Shown one piece after another: positions 36,237 through 46,082 of a DNA stretch of 64,000 nucleotides. The first letter of the stretch is position 1. Every line of letters begins with the position of its first letter. The stretch spans positions 86,891 to 150,890 of the forward strand of contig JADCGA010000010.1 of the NCBI GenBank assembly GCA_020249265.1, written 5' to 3'. The position numbers and the translations under genes were made by a program. The notes beneath the pieces are model-generated. The model was not told where the DNA came from and ran no database searches. It worked only from the letters and a program-made list of their open reading frames with translations. Source of the stretch: Roseomonas sp. (GTDB lineage: Bacteria > Pseudomonadota > Alphaproteobacteria > Acetobacterales > Acetobacteraceae).

Positions 36237-36917
36237 ATGCAAATCCTGCTTGTCGAGGATGATGCCGAGGTCGCCCGTTTTGTGAAAAAAGGCCTGCAGG
36301 AGGCTGGCCATATTGTCGAACATGTCGCCAATGGGCGCGACGGGCTGTTCATGGCTGCCTCAGAACCCTTTGATTTGCTGATCCTGGATCGCATGCTGCC
36401 GGGTGGCGTGGATGGCCTGAGGATCGTTGAAACCCTGCGGAGCCAAGGCAACAAGACCCCCGTTTTGTTCCTGACGGCGCTTGGCGCGGTGGATGAACGT
36501 GTCAAAGGCCTCAAGGCCGGCGGCGATGATTATCTGGTGAAACCTTTCGCCTTTGCGGAATTGCTGGCGCGCATTGAAGCGCTGGCGCGCCGGCCCGCCA
36601 TGGAAGTCCCGGCGACGAAATTGACGGTTGCGGATCTTGAAATTGACCTGCTGTCCCGCACCGTCATGCGGGGCGGCAAGCGGATTGAGGTGCAGCCGCG
36701 CGAATTTCGCCTGCTTGAGCATCTGATGCGCCATGCCGGCCAGGTGGTGACACGCACCATGCTGCTTGAGAAAGTTTGGGATTATCACTTCGATCCGCAG
36801 ACAAATGTGATTGATGTCCATGTCTCCCGCCTCAGGCAGAAGGTGGATCGCGGCTTTGACCTGCCCTTGATCCATACCGTGCGCAATGCGGGCTATATGA
36901 TCCGCGCAGACGCCTGA
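36237..36917 (+). CDS. Response regulator, OmpR/PhoB family
   Basis: The 226-residue protein has a receiver domain with Asp8-Asp9, phospho-acceptor Asp51 (LLILDRMLP), Thr/Lys in LTALGAVDERVKGLKAGGDDYLVKPF, and a C-terminal winged helix (EFRLLEHLMRHAGQVVTRTMLLEKVWDYHFDPQTNVIDVHVSRLRQKV). It should bind DNA when phosphorylated by the kinase encoded seven bases downstream. The HtrA gene upstream suggests control of envelope stress, by analogy with other systems. The target genes are unknown. Confidence 0.92.
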   Translation: MQILLVEDDAEVARFVKKGLQEAGHIVEHVANGRDGLFMAASEPFDLLILDRMLPGGVDGLRIVETLRSQGNKTPVLFLTALGAVDERVKGLKAGGDDYLVKPFAFAELLARIEALARRPAMEVPATKLTVADLEIDLLSRTVMRGGKRIEVQPREFRLLEHLMRHAGQVVTRTMLLEKVWDYHFDPQTNVIDVHVSRLRQKVDRGFDLPLIHTVRNAGYMIRADA

Positions 36918-36923
36918 GATTGC

Positions 36924-38339
36924 ATGGCTGCGCCGGCTGAGGATAGGGGCGGCTGGGGCGATATTGGCGCCTATCTGAAAAGTGCCGGCTTTCGCTTTGC
37001 AGCGCTTTTCGCCTTCCTGTTCCTTGCGGCGATTCTGGGCTTTGCGCTCATGCTCTGGTGGGGCACGGCGGGTACGCTTTCCCGCCAGATTGATGATGCG
37101 ATCCGCGCCGATGCCATTGGCTTGCAGGAAGCCTGGCGCGGCGGTGGGCCCATAGCGGTGAAGGAAGCGATTGGCGAAAGATTGGCCGTGGATATTGATG
37201 ACCACGCCATCTATCTGCTGATGGATGGTGCAGGAAATCGCCTGGCCGGAAATTTGGATCGCTGGCCGGGGGCGGCTGAAGCACCGGGTTCCTGGTCTGC
37301 CGATACGGTGCGCCGCGATGGGATCGAGGTACCGGCGCGCCTGCATCGCGTGCCGCTTGATCAGGACCATCGCCTGCTGGTCGGGCGCGATGCGACGGAC
37401 CGCGAAAAACTGCGCTCTCTGCTCTCGGAAGCCTTGCTCTGGTCCTGCGCGGTGGCGGTTGCCTTTGCGCTGGCTGGCGCGGCGGCGCTGCGGCGCGCCC
37501 TGGTGGATCGGCTGCGTGCGGCTTCAGCCACCGCCGGCGCCATTGCCGCTGGTGATCTTTCCCGCCGCGTGCCGCTTTCGACGCAGCGCGATGAGTTTGA
37601 TCAATTGGGGGAAAGCATGAATGCCATGCTGGATCGGATTGATCAGCTGATGGCCGGCATCAAGGGCGTTTCGGATTCCATCGCGCATGATTTGCGCACG
37701 CCGATTGCGCGCGCGCGCATGCGGCTTGAAGGCGCGCTGCTGCGCGCCCCCGATGAGGAAAGCCTGCGCGCCGCCATGGAAACCACGGTGGCCGATTTGG
37801 ATGGCATCAGCCGCGTCTTTCAGGCCCTGCTCCGCATTGCCGAGGCCGAGGCCGGGGCGCGGCGCGCGGCCTTCGCGCCCTTCGATCTGGCGGTGGTGCT
37901 GGCCGATGCGGCTGAGGTCTATGGCGCGCTGGCTGAAGAAAGCGGCCAGCATCTGGCAACATCCTGGCCGGAGACACTCACCATGATGGGTGATCGCGAT
38001 ATGGTGTTGCAGGCCATCGTCAATCTTCTGGACAATGCGGTGAAATTCACCCCCGAAGGTGGCACGATCCGCCTGAGCGCCAGCGCCCCTGCGCGCGGCA
38101 AGCGTGAGATCATGGTGCAGGATGAAGGCCCAGGTCTGGCGCCCGAGGATCGCGCCCGTGCCGGTGAGCGCTTCTTCCGCGCCGATCCATCCCGCGCCTT
38201 GCCCGGTTCGGGCCTGGGGCTTTCCCTGGTGAAGGCCGTCGCCGCGCTGCATGGCGGCGAATTGCGCCTTGGGGATGCGCAGCCTGGTGCCGCAAGGCCG
38301 GGTCTGGAGGCGCGGCTGGTGCTCAGTTCCCGCGCATGA
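36924..38339 (+). CDS. Sensor histidine kinase
   Basis: The 471-residue membrane kinase has a first membrane segment near residues 26-46, a periplasmic domain of about 125 residues, a second membrane segment near 172-192, a HAMP domain, the phospho-acceptor motif SIAHDLRTPIARARMRLEG with His255, and a catalytic domain with N-box LLDNAVKFTPEGG, G1 QDEGPGL and G2 GSGLGLSLV. It partners the response regulator upstream. The periplasmic domain has no recognised ligand motif. Confidence 0.92.
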   Translation: MAAPAEDRGGWGDIGAYLKSAGFRFAALFAFLFLAAILGFALMLWWGTAGTLSRQIDDAIRADAIGLQEAWRGGGPIAVKEAIGERLAVDIDDHAIYLLMDGAGNRLAGNLDRWPGAAEAPGSWSADTVRRDGIEVPARLHRVPLDQDHRLLVGRDATDREKLRSLLSEALLWSCAVAVAFALAGAAALRRALVDRLRAASATAGAIAAGDLSRRVPLSTQRDEFDQLGESMNAMLDRIDQLMAGIKGVSDSIAHDLRTPIARARMRLEGALLRAPDEESLRAAMETTVADLDGISRVFQALLRIAEAEAGARRAAFAPFDLAVVLADAAEVYGALAEESGQHLATSWPETLTMMGDRDMVLQAIVNLLDNAVKFTPEGGTIRLSASAPARGKREIMVQDEGPGLAPEDRARAGERFFRADPSRALPGSGLGLSLVKAVAALHGGELRLGDAQPGAARPGLEARLVLSSRA

Positions 38340-38396
38340 CGCGGGCTTCATGCGCCCGACATCACCCGGCAGGGCAAGACTGCCTATGAACCGCGC

Positions 38397-38651
38397 ATGC
38401 CTTGGGTTCTTGCCCTTTTGCTGTTGGCGCCATCGTCGGCCCTGGCGCAACAAGAAGCGCCGCGGCTGATGTCCGATTCGCGGGAATATTGCGCCGAGCT
38501 TTCAAACCGCTTCGCCGCGCTGGAAAGCGGGGCGCCGGCACTTTTGCGCGCCTTGGCGGATGAGGGGCGGCAGCTTTGCCTGGAGGGGCAGACGCGTATC
38601 GGCATCGCCAAGCTGCGCCGCGCGCTGAAGGAAGCGCAGCGCGGGGAATAG
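38397..38651 (+). CDS. Small exported protein of unknown function
   Basis: The 84-residue product starts MPWVLALLLLAPSSALAQ, a good signal peptide, followed by a helical domain with two cysteines (YCAELSN and LCLEGQ) and the C-terminal stretch GQTRIGIAKLRRALKEAQRG. The mature part is about 66 residues. It lies shortly after the histidine kinase stop, on the same strand, and could be co-transcribed. I do not recognise the family. Confidence 0.6.
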   Translation: MPWVLALLLLAPSSALAQQEAPRLMSDSREYCAELSNRFAALESGAPALLRALADEGRQLCLEGQTRIGIAKLRRALKEAQRGE

Positions 38652-38707
38652 GGCAGCGCATCATTGGCCCCATGGACGCCGCCCGCCTGTGATGGTTCCC
38701 TGCACCG

Positions 38708-39865
38708 ATGGATTTGCCCCTTTCCCCCCGCATCCGTGCCACCGGCGCCCCGCCCATTCCCGCTGTGCGCGGCTGGGCCGCCCGCTACCAGGGCGGCGCC
38801 GGGCCGGTTCTGGATATGACCCAGGCCGTGCCAGGCTATCCGCCGCATGCGGATTTGCTGACGCGCCTTGCTGCTGCTGCGGGGGATGCGACATCCGCCG
38901 GCTATGGCCCGATTGAAGGCGAAGCCGCCTTGCGGGAGGCCTTGGCCGCCGATATGGCGCGCGCCTATGCAGCGCGGATTGGCGCCGCCGATATCGCCAT
39001 CACCGCCGGCGGCAATCTGGCCTTCACGCTTGCCATGATGACACTCGCCGCCAGCGGTGATGCGGTGATGCTGCCCGCACCCTGGTATTTCAACCACCGC
39101 ATGGCCCTGGAAGCGCTTGGCATCTCCTGCCGCGTTTTGCCCTGCCGGGCAGAGGATGGCTTCCTGCCTGACCCGGCACAGGCGGCGACGCTGATGCAAG
39201 GTGTGCGCGCGATTGTGTTGGTGACACCGAACAACCCGACCGGCGCTACCTATTCACCCGACCTCATTGCGCAATTCGCCAAGCTCTGTGGCGATCATGG
39301 CGCTTGGCTGGTGCTGGATGAAACCTATCGGGACTTCATCCCGGAAGCCGCGGGCGCACCACATGGGCTGTTCCAGGATGAAGCGTGGCGCGACCATGTC
39401 GTGCATCTCTATTCATTCTCGAAAGCCTATTGCGTGCCGGGGCACCGTGTGGGCGCCATTGCGGCAGGATCAGGGTTTCAGCGCGAATTGGCCAAGGCGA
39501 TTGATACGGTGCAAATCTGCCCGCCACGCGCGCCGCAAATCGCGCTGGCTTGGGGCGTGGAAGCCTTGCGCGATTGGCGCGCGGGCAATCGCGCCATCAT
39601 GGCCGGACGGGCTGAGGCTTTTCGCGCGGCCATGGCGCCGATCAATGCCTGGCGCATTGATGCGCTTGGCACATATTTCGCCTATTTGCGCCTGCCTGAT
39701 GCGGCGCCGGATGCAGCAACAACTGCCGAGGCTTTGGCGGTTGATCGCGGCCTGCTCGGCCTGCCGGGCAGCTTTTTCGGCCCCGGCCAGGAACGGCATT
39801 TGCGCCTGGCCTTTGCCAATGCCGAAGAAGCGGTGATTGCCGCCGTACCGGGGCGGCTTGCCTGA
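38708..39865 (+). CDS. PLP-dependent aminotransferase, class I/II
   Basis: The 385-residue enzyme has YGPIEGEAALREALA, AGGNLAFTLAMMTLA, TPNNPTGATYSPDLIAQFAKL (Asn-Pro-Thr-Gly of fold type I), VLDETYRDF (Asp to the pyridine N) and YSFSKAYCVPGHRVG, where the Lys should bind PLP. It transfers an amino group from an amino acid to a keto acid; the side-chain specificity is not readable. The flanking small exported protein and GST give no pathway hint. Confidence 0.9.
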   Translation: MDLPLSPRIRATGAPPIPAVRGWAARYQGGAGPVLDMTQAVPGYPPHADLLTRLAAAAGDATSAGYGPIEGEAALREALAADMARAYAARIGAADIAITAGGNLAFTLAMMTLAASGDAVMLPAPWYFNHRMALEALGISCRVLPCRAEDGFLPDPAQAATLMQGVRAIVLVTPNNPTGATYSPDLIAQFAKLCGDHGAWLVLDETYRDFIPEAAGAPHGLFQDEAWRDHVVHLYSFSKAYCVPGHRVGAIAAGSGFQRELAKAIDTVQICPPRAPQIALAWGVEALRDWRAGNRAIMAGRAEAFRAAMAPINAWRIDALGTYFAYLRLPDAAPDAATTAEALAVDRGLLGLPGSFFGPGQERHLRLAFANAEEAVIAAVPGRLA

Positions 39866-39994
39866 AATTTCAGGCCAAGCGGCGCCAAGGCTTCCTTCAA
39901 GAGATGGAGATTGTGGTCCCTTGGGCGTTCAGAGGCGCATGGGGCTGACATGCCGGGCCTCGCCAGCGGCGCCTTGAAGCGTTACGCTTGCCTC

Positions 39995-40609
39995 ATGCAA
40001 CTTTTTCATTCCGCCGGCTCCCCCTATGCCCGTATCGCCCGTATGGCGGTGCTGGAACTTGGCCTTGCAGACCGCATTCCCTTTGTGGAAACCACGCTGC
40101 GCGACCCTGCATCCACCCTGCTGCCGCATAACCCTGTGGGGCGTGTGCCTTCACTGGTGTTGGCGGATGGCACCACGGTCACGGAAACCACGCCGATTCT
40201 GATGGTGCTGGATAGCCTTGTGGCGCCGGAAAAACGCCTGTTGGGCGACGGCGCGGATGGCTGGAAGCGCCTTGCCGCTTATGGCCGCGTTCTTGGCATG
40301 CTGGATGGCATCGCGGTCTGGAACCGCGAATTGCGCCGCCCGGTGCATGAACGATCACCCGGCGTGATTGCTTTGGAAGAAACCCGCGCCGCGCGCATTG
40401 CCGCCGCGCTGCAGGATGATGTCGCGAAGGGCGTCTATGCCGCGCCTGATGCCAGCTTCCTCGCGCTGCTTGCCGTGCTTGGCTATTGCGAAAGGCGCCA
40501 CCGCGTGTGGGCCTGGCGGGATGGCCTGCCGGGCTTGGCCACCTGGTTTGACCGCGCGTCAGACCGCCCTTCCTTCGCCGCCACCATGCCGCCCGTGAGT
40601 GGGATCTGA
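39995..40609 (+). CDS. Glutathione S-transferase family protein
   Basis: From ATG 39995 (MQLFHSAGSPYARIARMAVLELGL) this is a complete 204-residue protein with an N-terminal thioredoxin fold (NPVGRVPSLVLADGTTVTETTPIL, holding the cis-Pro and the glutathione-binding Glu-Thr) and a C-terminal helical domain. The predicted catalytic residue near the N-terminus is Ser (GSPY). A longer in-frame extension to 39911 adds a stretch with no family match. Unlike the GST at 316-942 this copy is intact. Confidence 0.85.
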   Translation: MQLFHSAGSPYARIARMAVLELGLADRIPFVETTLRDPASTLLPHNPVGRVPSLVLADGTTVTETTPILMVLDSLVAPEKRLLGDGADGWKRLAAYGRVLGMLDGIAVWNRELRRPVHERSPGVIALEETRAARIAAALQDDVAKGVYAAPDASFLALLAVLGYCERRHRVWAWRDGLPGLATWFDRASDRPSFAATMPPVSGI

Positions 40610-40630
40610 GATGCTCCCGCCAGCACCTGA

Positions 40631-40674
40631 GCATTTTCAAGCCAAGCGGAATCGCTTGGCGGCTCGGAAAATGC
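40631..40674. repeat. Nested palindrome (two 8-bp stems)
   Basis: Outer arms GCATTTTC (40631-40638) and GAAAATGC (40667-40674) enclose an inner perfect stem GCCAAGCG (40641-40648) and CGCTTGGC (40653-40660) with loop GAAT. It lies 22 bases after the GST stop and could terminate it, although no U-tract follows. It has the look of an interspersed palindromic repeat. Confidence 0.7.
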
Positions 40675-40683
40675 GATCAAATC

Positions 40684-40737
40684 ATGGGCCAGAGCATGTC
40701 TGGTGAGCGCATGCGAAGCGGACATGCTCTGGGCCAT
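40684..40737. repeat. Large inverted repeat (16 of 17 bp) spanning the small-protein start
   Basis: ATGGGCCAGAGCATGTC (40684-40700) pairs with GACATGCTCTGGGCCAT (40721-40737), with one mismatch, around a 20-base loop that itself contains GCGCATGCG. The arms are GC-mixed and differ from the neighbouring coding sequence. The start codon of the following small gene is inside this repeat, so the repeat has probably become part of the gene or masks its start. Confidence 0.75.
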
Positions 40738-40935
40738 AATGGTGGCCCGCCGCTGGATGAGGAGGAAGATGTCAACGCATCCTGGCGCGCCTGGCATTGG
40801 CGCCGAGCCCATAAGCGCGCCTGGAAAACCCCGCCGCATGAGATTGCGCTAAGGCGCCTCGCGCGCGCCGAGGAATTGGGCATGACGTACCGCGAATACA
40901 CGCTCGAGATTCTGGAGCGCGGCAAATACCTTTAA
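40684..40935 (+). CDS. Small conserved protein with HNGGPPLD motif
   Basis: An 83-residue product whose core reads LGHNGGPPLDEEEDVNASWRAWHWRRAHKRAWKTPPHEIALRRLARAEELGMTYREYTLEILERGKYL. The GHNGGPPLD motif recurs in small alphaproteobacterial proteins, but the function is unknown to me. The first 15 or so residues are encoded by the inverted repeat 40684-40737, so the true start may be ATG 40711 instead. The C-terminal GMTYREYTLEILERGKYL is typical of these proteins. No strong ribosome site is visible. Confidence 0.65.
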   Translation: MGQSMSGERMRSGHALGHNGGPPLDEEEDVNASWRAWHWRRAHKRAWKTPPHEIALRRLARAEELGMTYREYTLEILERGKYL

Positions 40936-41771
40936 GCAGAAGTAATAACTGCTTCCAGCGTCATCAGCACAGGATTATCGGCAGGCGTCAGCACGCCCGC
41001 ACTCAATTGCCCGGTCAGATCCACCATCGCCACATCAAGCCGTGTCGCGCCGGGGCTGATCAGCCCTTCGCGGATCAGCATTTCGGTCGCGAAATTATCC
41101 ACGGGCGGCGCATTGGCGTAACGCGCGCCGATAATGCTGCCGACACCGCCATGCAGCCGCGCCGCGCCAAAACCGGCCCCCGTCGCCGCCACTTCCAGCG
41201 CCGCCGTGATGTCCTGATTGGGGCAAAGCCGGATGGCGATGCCATTCGAGCTGCCCGCACGCGGCGGCGTGATGGCCACTGGCGTGAAAAGCTTGAATCC
41301 GGTCTCCGCATCCTGCCGCGCTTCAAACCGCGCGCCGGCAATGAGCACGCCCTTGGCGCGGATCGGGGCGGCGATGGTGGTTTCCTCGGGCAGCATATGG
41401 CCTCCGCCTGGCCGGCCATCGGCTTCGGTCCAGAAGCCATGGCAATGGAAGAAGGGCGCGCCGTCACGAAAGCCCACAGTGATGGCGGCGATATCAAGCC
41501 GCGTCAGCCCCGCCGGGCGGAAGGTTTCGCTGTAATAGGCCGCATGGGATGGGTCAGGCGCCAGCGCCGGAATCACATAGGCAAAAGGTCCAAGCGCGCC
41601 GCCCGTCAGCGTCAGGCAACCGCCCTCTGCCCCATGCGCCCGGGCCAGATCATGCAAAGCGGTCAGCAGGCTGGCCCCGCGCGGCAATTCCACATCAATC
41701 GCCTGCGCGCGCACCGGATGGGCGATGATGCGTTCAGGCCCGGCGGGCCCCGGTTGCTGGATGTGGCGCAT
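40932..41771 (-). CDS. Protein with two PCC/DUF296-type domains
   Basis: The 279-residue protein appears to contain two copies of the PPC/PCC (DUF296) domain. The first has LTALHDLARAHGAEGGCLTLTGGALGPFAYVIP and a metal-type FFHCHGFW; the second follows from about residue 150, around LFTPVA and ALEVAATGAGFGAARLHGGVGSIIGARYANAPPV. PCC proteins in bacteria are small and often trimeric, and some act in DNA binding or as enzymes of unknown type. Convergent with the HNGGPP gene, overlapping it by four bases. Confidence 0.7.
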   Translation of the reverse strand: MRHIQQPGPAGPERIIAHPVRAQAIDVELPRGASLLTALHDLARAHGAEGGCLTLTGGALGPFAYVIPALAPDPSHAAYYSETFRPAGLTRLDIAAITVGFRDGAPFFHCHGFWTEADGRPGGGHMLPEETTIAAPIRAKGVLIAGARFEARQDAETGFKLFTPVAITPPRAGSSNGIAIRLCPNQDITAALEVAATGAGFGAARLHGGVGSIIGARYANAPPVDNFATEMLIREGLISPGATRLDVAMVDLTGQLSAGVLTPADNPVLMTLEAVITSA

Positions 41772-41816
41772 GGTCTTTCTGCCCCCTTTTCAGTCGCCAA
41801 CCAGTGTCGAGGGGTT

Positions 41817-42098
41817 TTAGTGCAGCGTAAACACCCCATTCGCATAGCGAAGCTCTGCCGGGCGCGTCAGCGCGGCGGAAGCCACCCGCACTGAATGCAA
41901 AGGCCCGTCAATCTCGCGCTGCCAGAAGGCCAGGAAGCGGTCCAGCTCCGGGAAATCCGGCGCGCGGTCCAGCTTTTGCCAGATGAAGCTTTGCAGCACA
42001 TGCGGGTGATCCGGCAGATGATAGAGCAATTCCGCCGTGGTTAGCCGCCAATCCGGGATACGCACCACATCTTCCAACCCCTGAAGTTTAAGGCTCAT
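41817..42098 (-). CDS. Usg family protein
   Basis: A 93-residue protein with the Usg pattern: PDWRLTTAELLYHLPDHPHVLQSFIWQKLDRAPDFPELDRFLAFWQREIDGPLHSVRVA. This family is largely limited to alphaproteobacteria, often near the trp genes, and its function is unknown. The presence here supports the taxonomic placement. It runs leftward from the groESL promoter region. Confidence 0.85.
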   Translation of the reverse strand: MSLKLQGLEDVVRIPDWRLTTAELLYHLPDHPHVLQSFIWQKLDRAPDFPELDRFLAFWQREIDGPLHSVRVASAALTRPAELRYANGVFTLH

Positions 42099-42214
42099 GG
42101 TTCTTTCCTTTTGCCTTCATCGGGCCAGGGACACAGCCAAAACCGCCCTGGCCATGGGCAAGCTTGCCATGACGACTCTGGGGGTTTGCAAGAAAAATCT
42201 TTGATTTCAGTCTA

Positions 42215-42241
42215 CTAGCACTAGCACACTTTGAGTGCTGC
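42215..42241 (+). promoter_or_regulatory. CIRCE-like operator 1
   Basis: CTAGCACTA, nine bases, then GAGTGCTGC, close to the HrcA operator TTAGCACTC-N9-GAGTGCTAA (seven of nine matches in each half). It lies just upstream of the groESL promoter -35 element. Confidence 0.7.
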
Positions 42242-42248
42242 CATCCGC

Positions 42249-42277
42249 TTGACGCGCCGCGCGGCGCAGCCTACATC
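42249..42277 (+). promoter_or_regulatory. Predicted groESL promoter
   Basis: TTGACG (42249-42254) and TACATC (42272-42277) are spaced 17 bases apart, a good housekeeping-type arrangement. The predicted transcription start falls inside the downstream CIRCE, so HrcA binding would block initiation. Confidence 0.6.
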
Positions 42278-42278
42278 G

Positions 42279-42305
42279 CTGGCACTCCTCTGGGGGGAGT
42301 GCTAA
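42279..42305 (+). promoter_or_regulatory. CIRCE operator 2 (HrcA site)
   Basis: CTGGCACTC, nine bases, then GAGTGCTAA. The right half is a perfect match to the CIRCE consensus, the left half has two or three changes. It overlaps the predicted transcription start of groESL and represents the main HrcA site. No hrcA gene lies in the window. Confidence 0.85.
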
Positions 42306-42382
42306 CGGCCGGGGCACCCTCGGTGACCGGTCAGGCTTCCCAGAGCGAGCCGTCATCAACCCGAGGCTCAGGAGAGGACCAT

Positions 42383-42673
42383 ATGGCCTTTCGTCCCCTA
42401 CATGACCGCGTTCTCGTTCGCCGCGTTACCGCGGAAGAAAAGACCGCCGGTGGTATCATCATCCCCGACACCGCGAAGGAAAAGCCGCAAGAAGGCGAAG
42501 TCGTCGCCGTCGGTTCCGGCACCTTGAACGAAAAGGGCGATCTTCGTCCGCTCGACGTCAAGGCTGGCGATCGCATCCTGTTCGGCAAGTGGTCCGGCAC
42601 CGAAGTGAAGCTGAATGGCGAGGAGCTCCTGATCATGAAGGAATCCGACGTCATGGGCATCCTGACCGCCTGA
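42383..42673 (+). CDS. groES: Co-chaperonin GroES
   Basis: A 96-residue protein with the GroES start [15 protein letters not shown], the mobile loop around [18 protein letters not shown], and the beta-barrel end [17 protein letters not shown]. The ATG at 42383 follows a GGAGAGG site by about five bases; the longer reading frame upstream is not real. GroES caps the GroEL ring for protein folding. Expression is under the two CIRCE elements. Confidence 0.97.
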   Translation: MAFRPLHDRVLVRRVTAEEKTAGGIIIPDTAKEKPQEGEVVAVGSGTLNEKGDLRPLDVKAGDRILFGKWSGTEVKLNGEELLIMKESDVMGILTA

Positions 42674-42699
42674 TCACCGCTTTTCCAATCAGAACCTGA

Positions 42700-44355
<1,656 letters not shown>

Positions 44356-44381
44356 TCCATCGCGACCTACGCGAAGAATGG

Positions 44382-44409
44382 GGGCGGTCCTGCGGGGCCG
44401 CCCTTTTTT
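44382..44409 (+). terminator. Rho-independent terminator of groESL
   Basis: GGGCGGTCC (44382-44390) pairs with GGGCCGCCC (44395-44403), with one G-U pair in RNA, around a four-base loop, followed by six T. It follows the groEL stop by 26 bases. Confidence 0.9.
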
Positions 44410-44421
44410 GTGTCTGGGGTA

Positions 44422-45363
44422 TCATCCTTGCGGCTCCCTCAAACCTGCCAGGATGCGCCCATCAATCAGCGCCAAACCCAGTCCGATCATCGCCATGCCC
44501 ACGAAGTGTTTTGCGTCTAGCCTTTCGTCGAGCAGAAAAGCGCCAAGCAGAATGGCGCTGATCGGGATCAGAAAGGTAACCAATAGCAGATTGGTCGCCC
44601 CGGCAGCCGCAAGGATGCGGAAATAAAGAATATAGGCCAAGGCCGTAGAAAGCACGCCAATGCCCAGCAAGGCTGCCCATGTGTGCGCGCTGGGCGGCGC
44701 CAATAGCCAGGGTTGATCTATCACAAGGGCCATTGGCAGAATTAAAAGGCTGGAAGCTGTTACCTGCCCGGTGGCTGTTGCCAAGGGCGGCACACCCATG
44801 CGCTTGAAACGGCGCCCAAAGACACCTGCAAAGGCGTAAGACAGTGCCGCGGCAAGGCACGCCAATTGCGCCAGCAGCCCAGTCCCCAAGCCCGAGAGCA
44901 ATTCTGTCCCAAGCATCAGGATCACCCCCAAAAGCCCGAGCACCACGCCAGCCATCTTACCGGCACTTAGTTTTTCATCGCGCGTCAGGAAATGCGCGAC
45001 CAGAACCGTGAAAAGCGGCGTGGTGGCGTTGAGGATGGCGGCCAAGCCACTCGCGATATGGTGCTGCCCCCAAACGAATAGCGCGAATGGAATCGCATTA
45101 TTCAAAAGCCCCATGCCGAAATAGGCAGGCCAAAGCCCCTTCATGCGCGGCATGCGGATATTCAACAGCGTGAGGACTGCCCAAAGTGTCACCGCCGCAA
45201 TACCCACGCGCACCAGAACAATGGTGAGGGAAGGCAATTCCTTGACCGCAACAGCATTGAAGAAAAAGGAGCCGCCCCAGAGCACGGAAAGGGCGATCAG
45301 CATGGCCCATTCCTGGGTGCCCATAGGTGCTTGGGTTATCGGTGCGGAAGGGGGTTGAGTCAT
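44422..45363 (-). CDS. DMT-family transporter (EamA)
   Basis: The 313-residue protein has ten hydrophobic segments in two repeated EamA halves: ALSVLWGGSFFFNAVAVKELP begins the first, and LACLAAALSYAFAGVFGRRFKRMG the second. Such proteins export amino acids, nucleosides or drugs; no substrate motif is seen. It converges on groEL, sharing the terminator area. The ATG 45363 leaves a short cytosolic tail before the first helix. Confidence 0.88.
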   Translation of the reverse strand: MTQPPSAPITQAPMGTQEWAMLIALSVLWGGSFFFNAVAVKELPSLTIVLVRVGIAAVTLWAVLTLLNIRMPRMKGLWPAYFGMGLLNNAIPFALFVWGQHHIASGLAAILNATTPLFTVLVAHFLTRDEKLSAGKMAGVVLGLLGVILMLGTELLSGLGTGLLAQLACLAAALSYAFAGVFGRRFKRMGVPPLATATGQVTASSLLILPMALVIDQPWLLAPPSAHTWAALLGIGVLSTALAYILYFRILAAAGATNLLLVTFLIPISAILLGAFLLDERLDAKHFVGMAMIGLGLALIDGRILAGLREPQG

Positions 45364-45470
45364 CTAGGCTCCGATCTGGCTGGGCTGGCCCATGAAGACT
45401 GCGGCTTATGGACGGCGCCATCCGCTTCTTGCTTTCACTTGAACAGCGCCGCCCCCTCGCCGAGGATGCT

Positions 45471-46082
45471 CTACCGCAACAAAACCCCATGCTGGCGCAG
45501 AAACCCAAGCAAGGGCAGCAGCGGCAGGCCCAAGATCGCCGGCTGATCGCCCTCAATCCGATCAAATAATTGCGCGCCATGGCCTTCCAGCCGATAGGCG
45601 CCGACAGAAGAAAGCAACGCCTCGCCCTCGGCGGCCAGATAGGCTTCCAGAAACGCGTCGGAGAAGTCGCGCATGGTCAAGCGCGGCTTCGCCACATGCT
45701 GCCAGATGCGCTGTCCACCGCGATGGCAGACCATGGCGGTTACCAATTCATGTCTGCGCCCACGCAGGCGCTGCAAATGGCCGCGCGCGGCTGTCATATC
45801 GGGGGGCTTGTCGAACCAGGCGCCCTCGCAGACCAGCAATTGATCCGCGCCAATCACCAGCGCCTCCGGCGCGCGTGCCGCCACTCGTTCCGCCTTCGCA
45901 TCGGCCAGCATCAGCGCGGCCTCATCCGGGGAAATCCCCTCCGCCTGCGCGGCTTCCTTGATGGCGGCCTCATCCACGCCAGCGACGCGGGTTTCAAAAC
46001 AAAGCCCAGCACCTTCCAGCACCGCGCGCCGTGCTGAGGAAGCCGATGCAAGAATAAGCGCGGGCGCTGCCGCCTGGATCAC
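45471..46082 (-). CDS. Maf/Ham1-type nucleotide pyrophosphatase
   Basis: The 203-residue protein has LILASASSARRAVLEGAGL (phosphate-binding), IGADQLLVCEG, and YLAAEGEALLSSVGAYRLEGHGAQLFDRIEGDQPAILGLPL. Maf proteins remove pyrophosphate from non-canonical nucleotides and block septation when overproduced. It overlaps the Bug receptor gene by four bases and is last in a three-gene operon. Confidence 0.93.
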   Translation of the reverse strand: MIQAAAPALILASASSARRAVLEGAGLCFETRVAGVDEAAIKEAAQAEGISPDEAALMLADAKAERVAARAPEALVIGADQLLVCEGAWFDKPPDMTAARGHLQRLRGRRHELVTAMVCHRGGQRIWQHVAKPRLTMRDFSDAFLEAYLAAEGEALLSSVGAYRLEGHGAQLFDRIEGDQPAILGLPLLPLLGFLRQHGVLLR

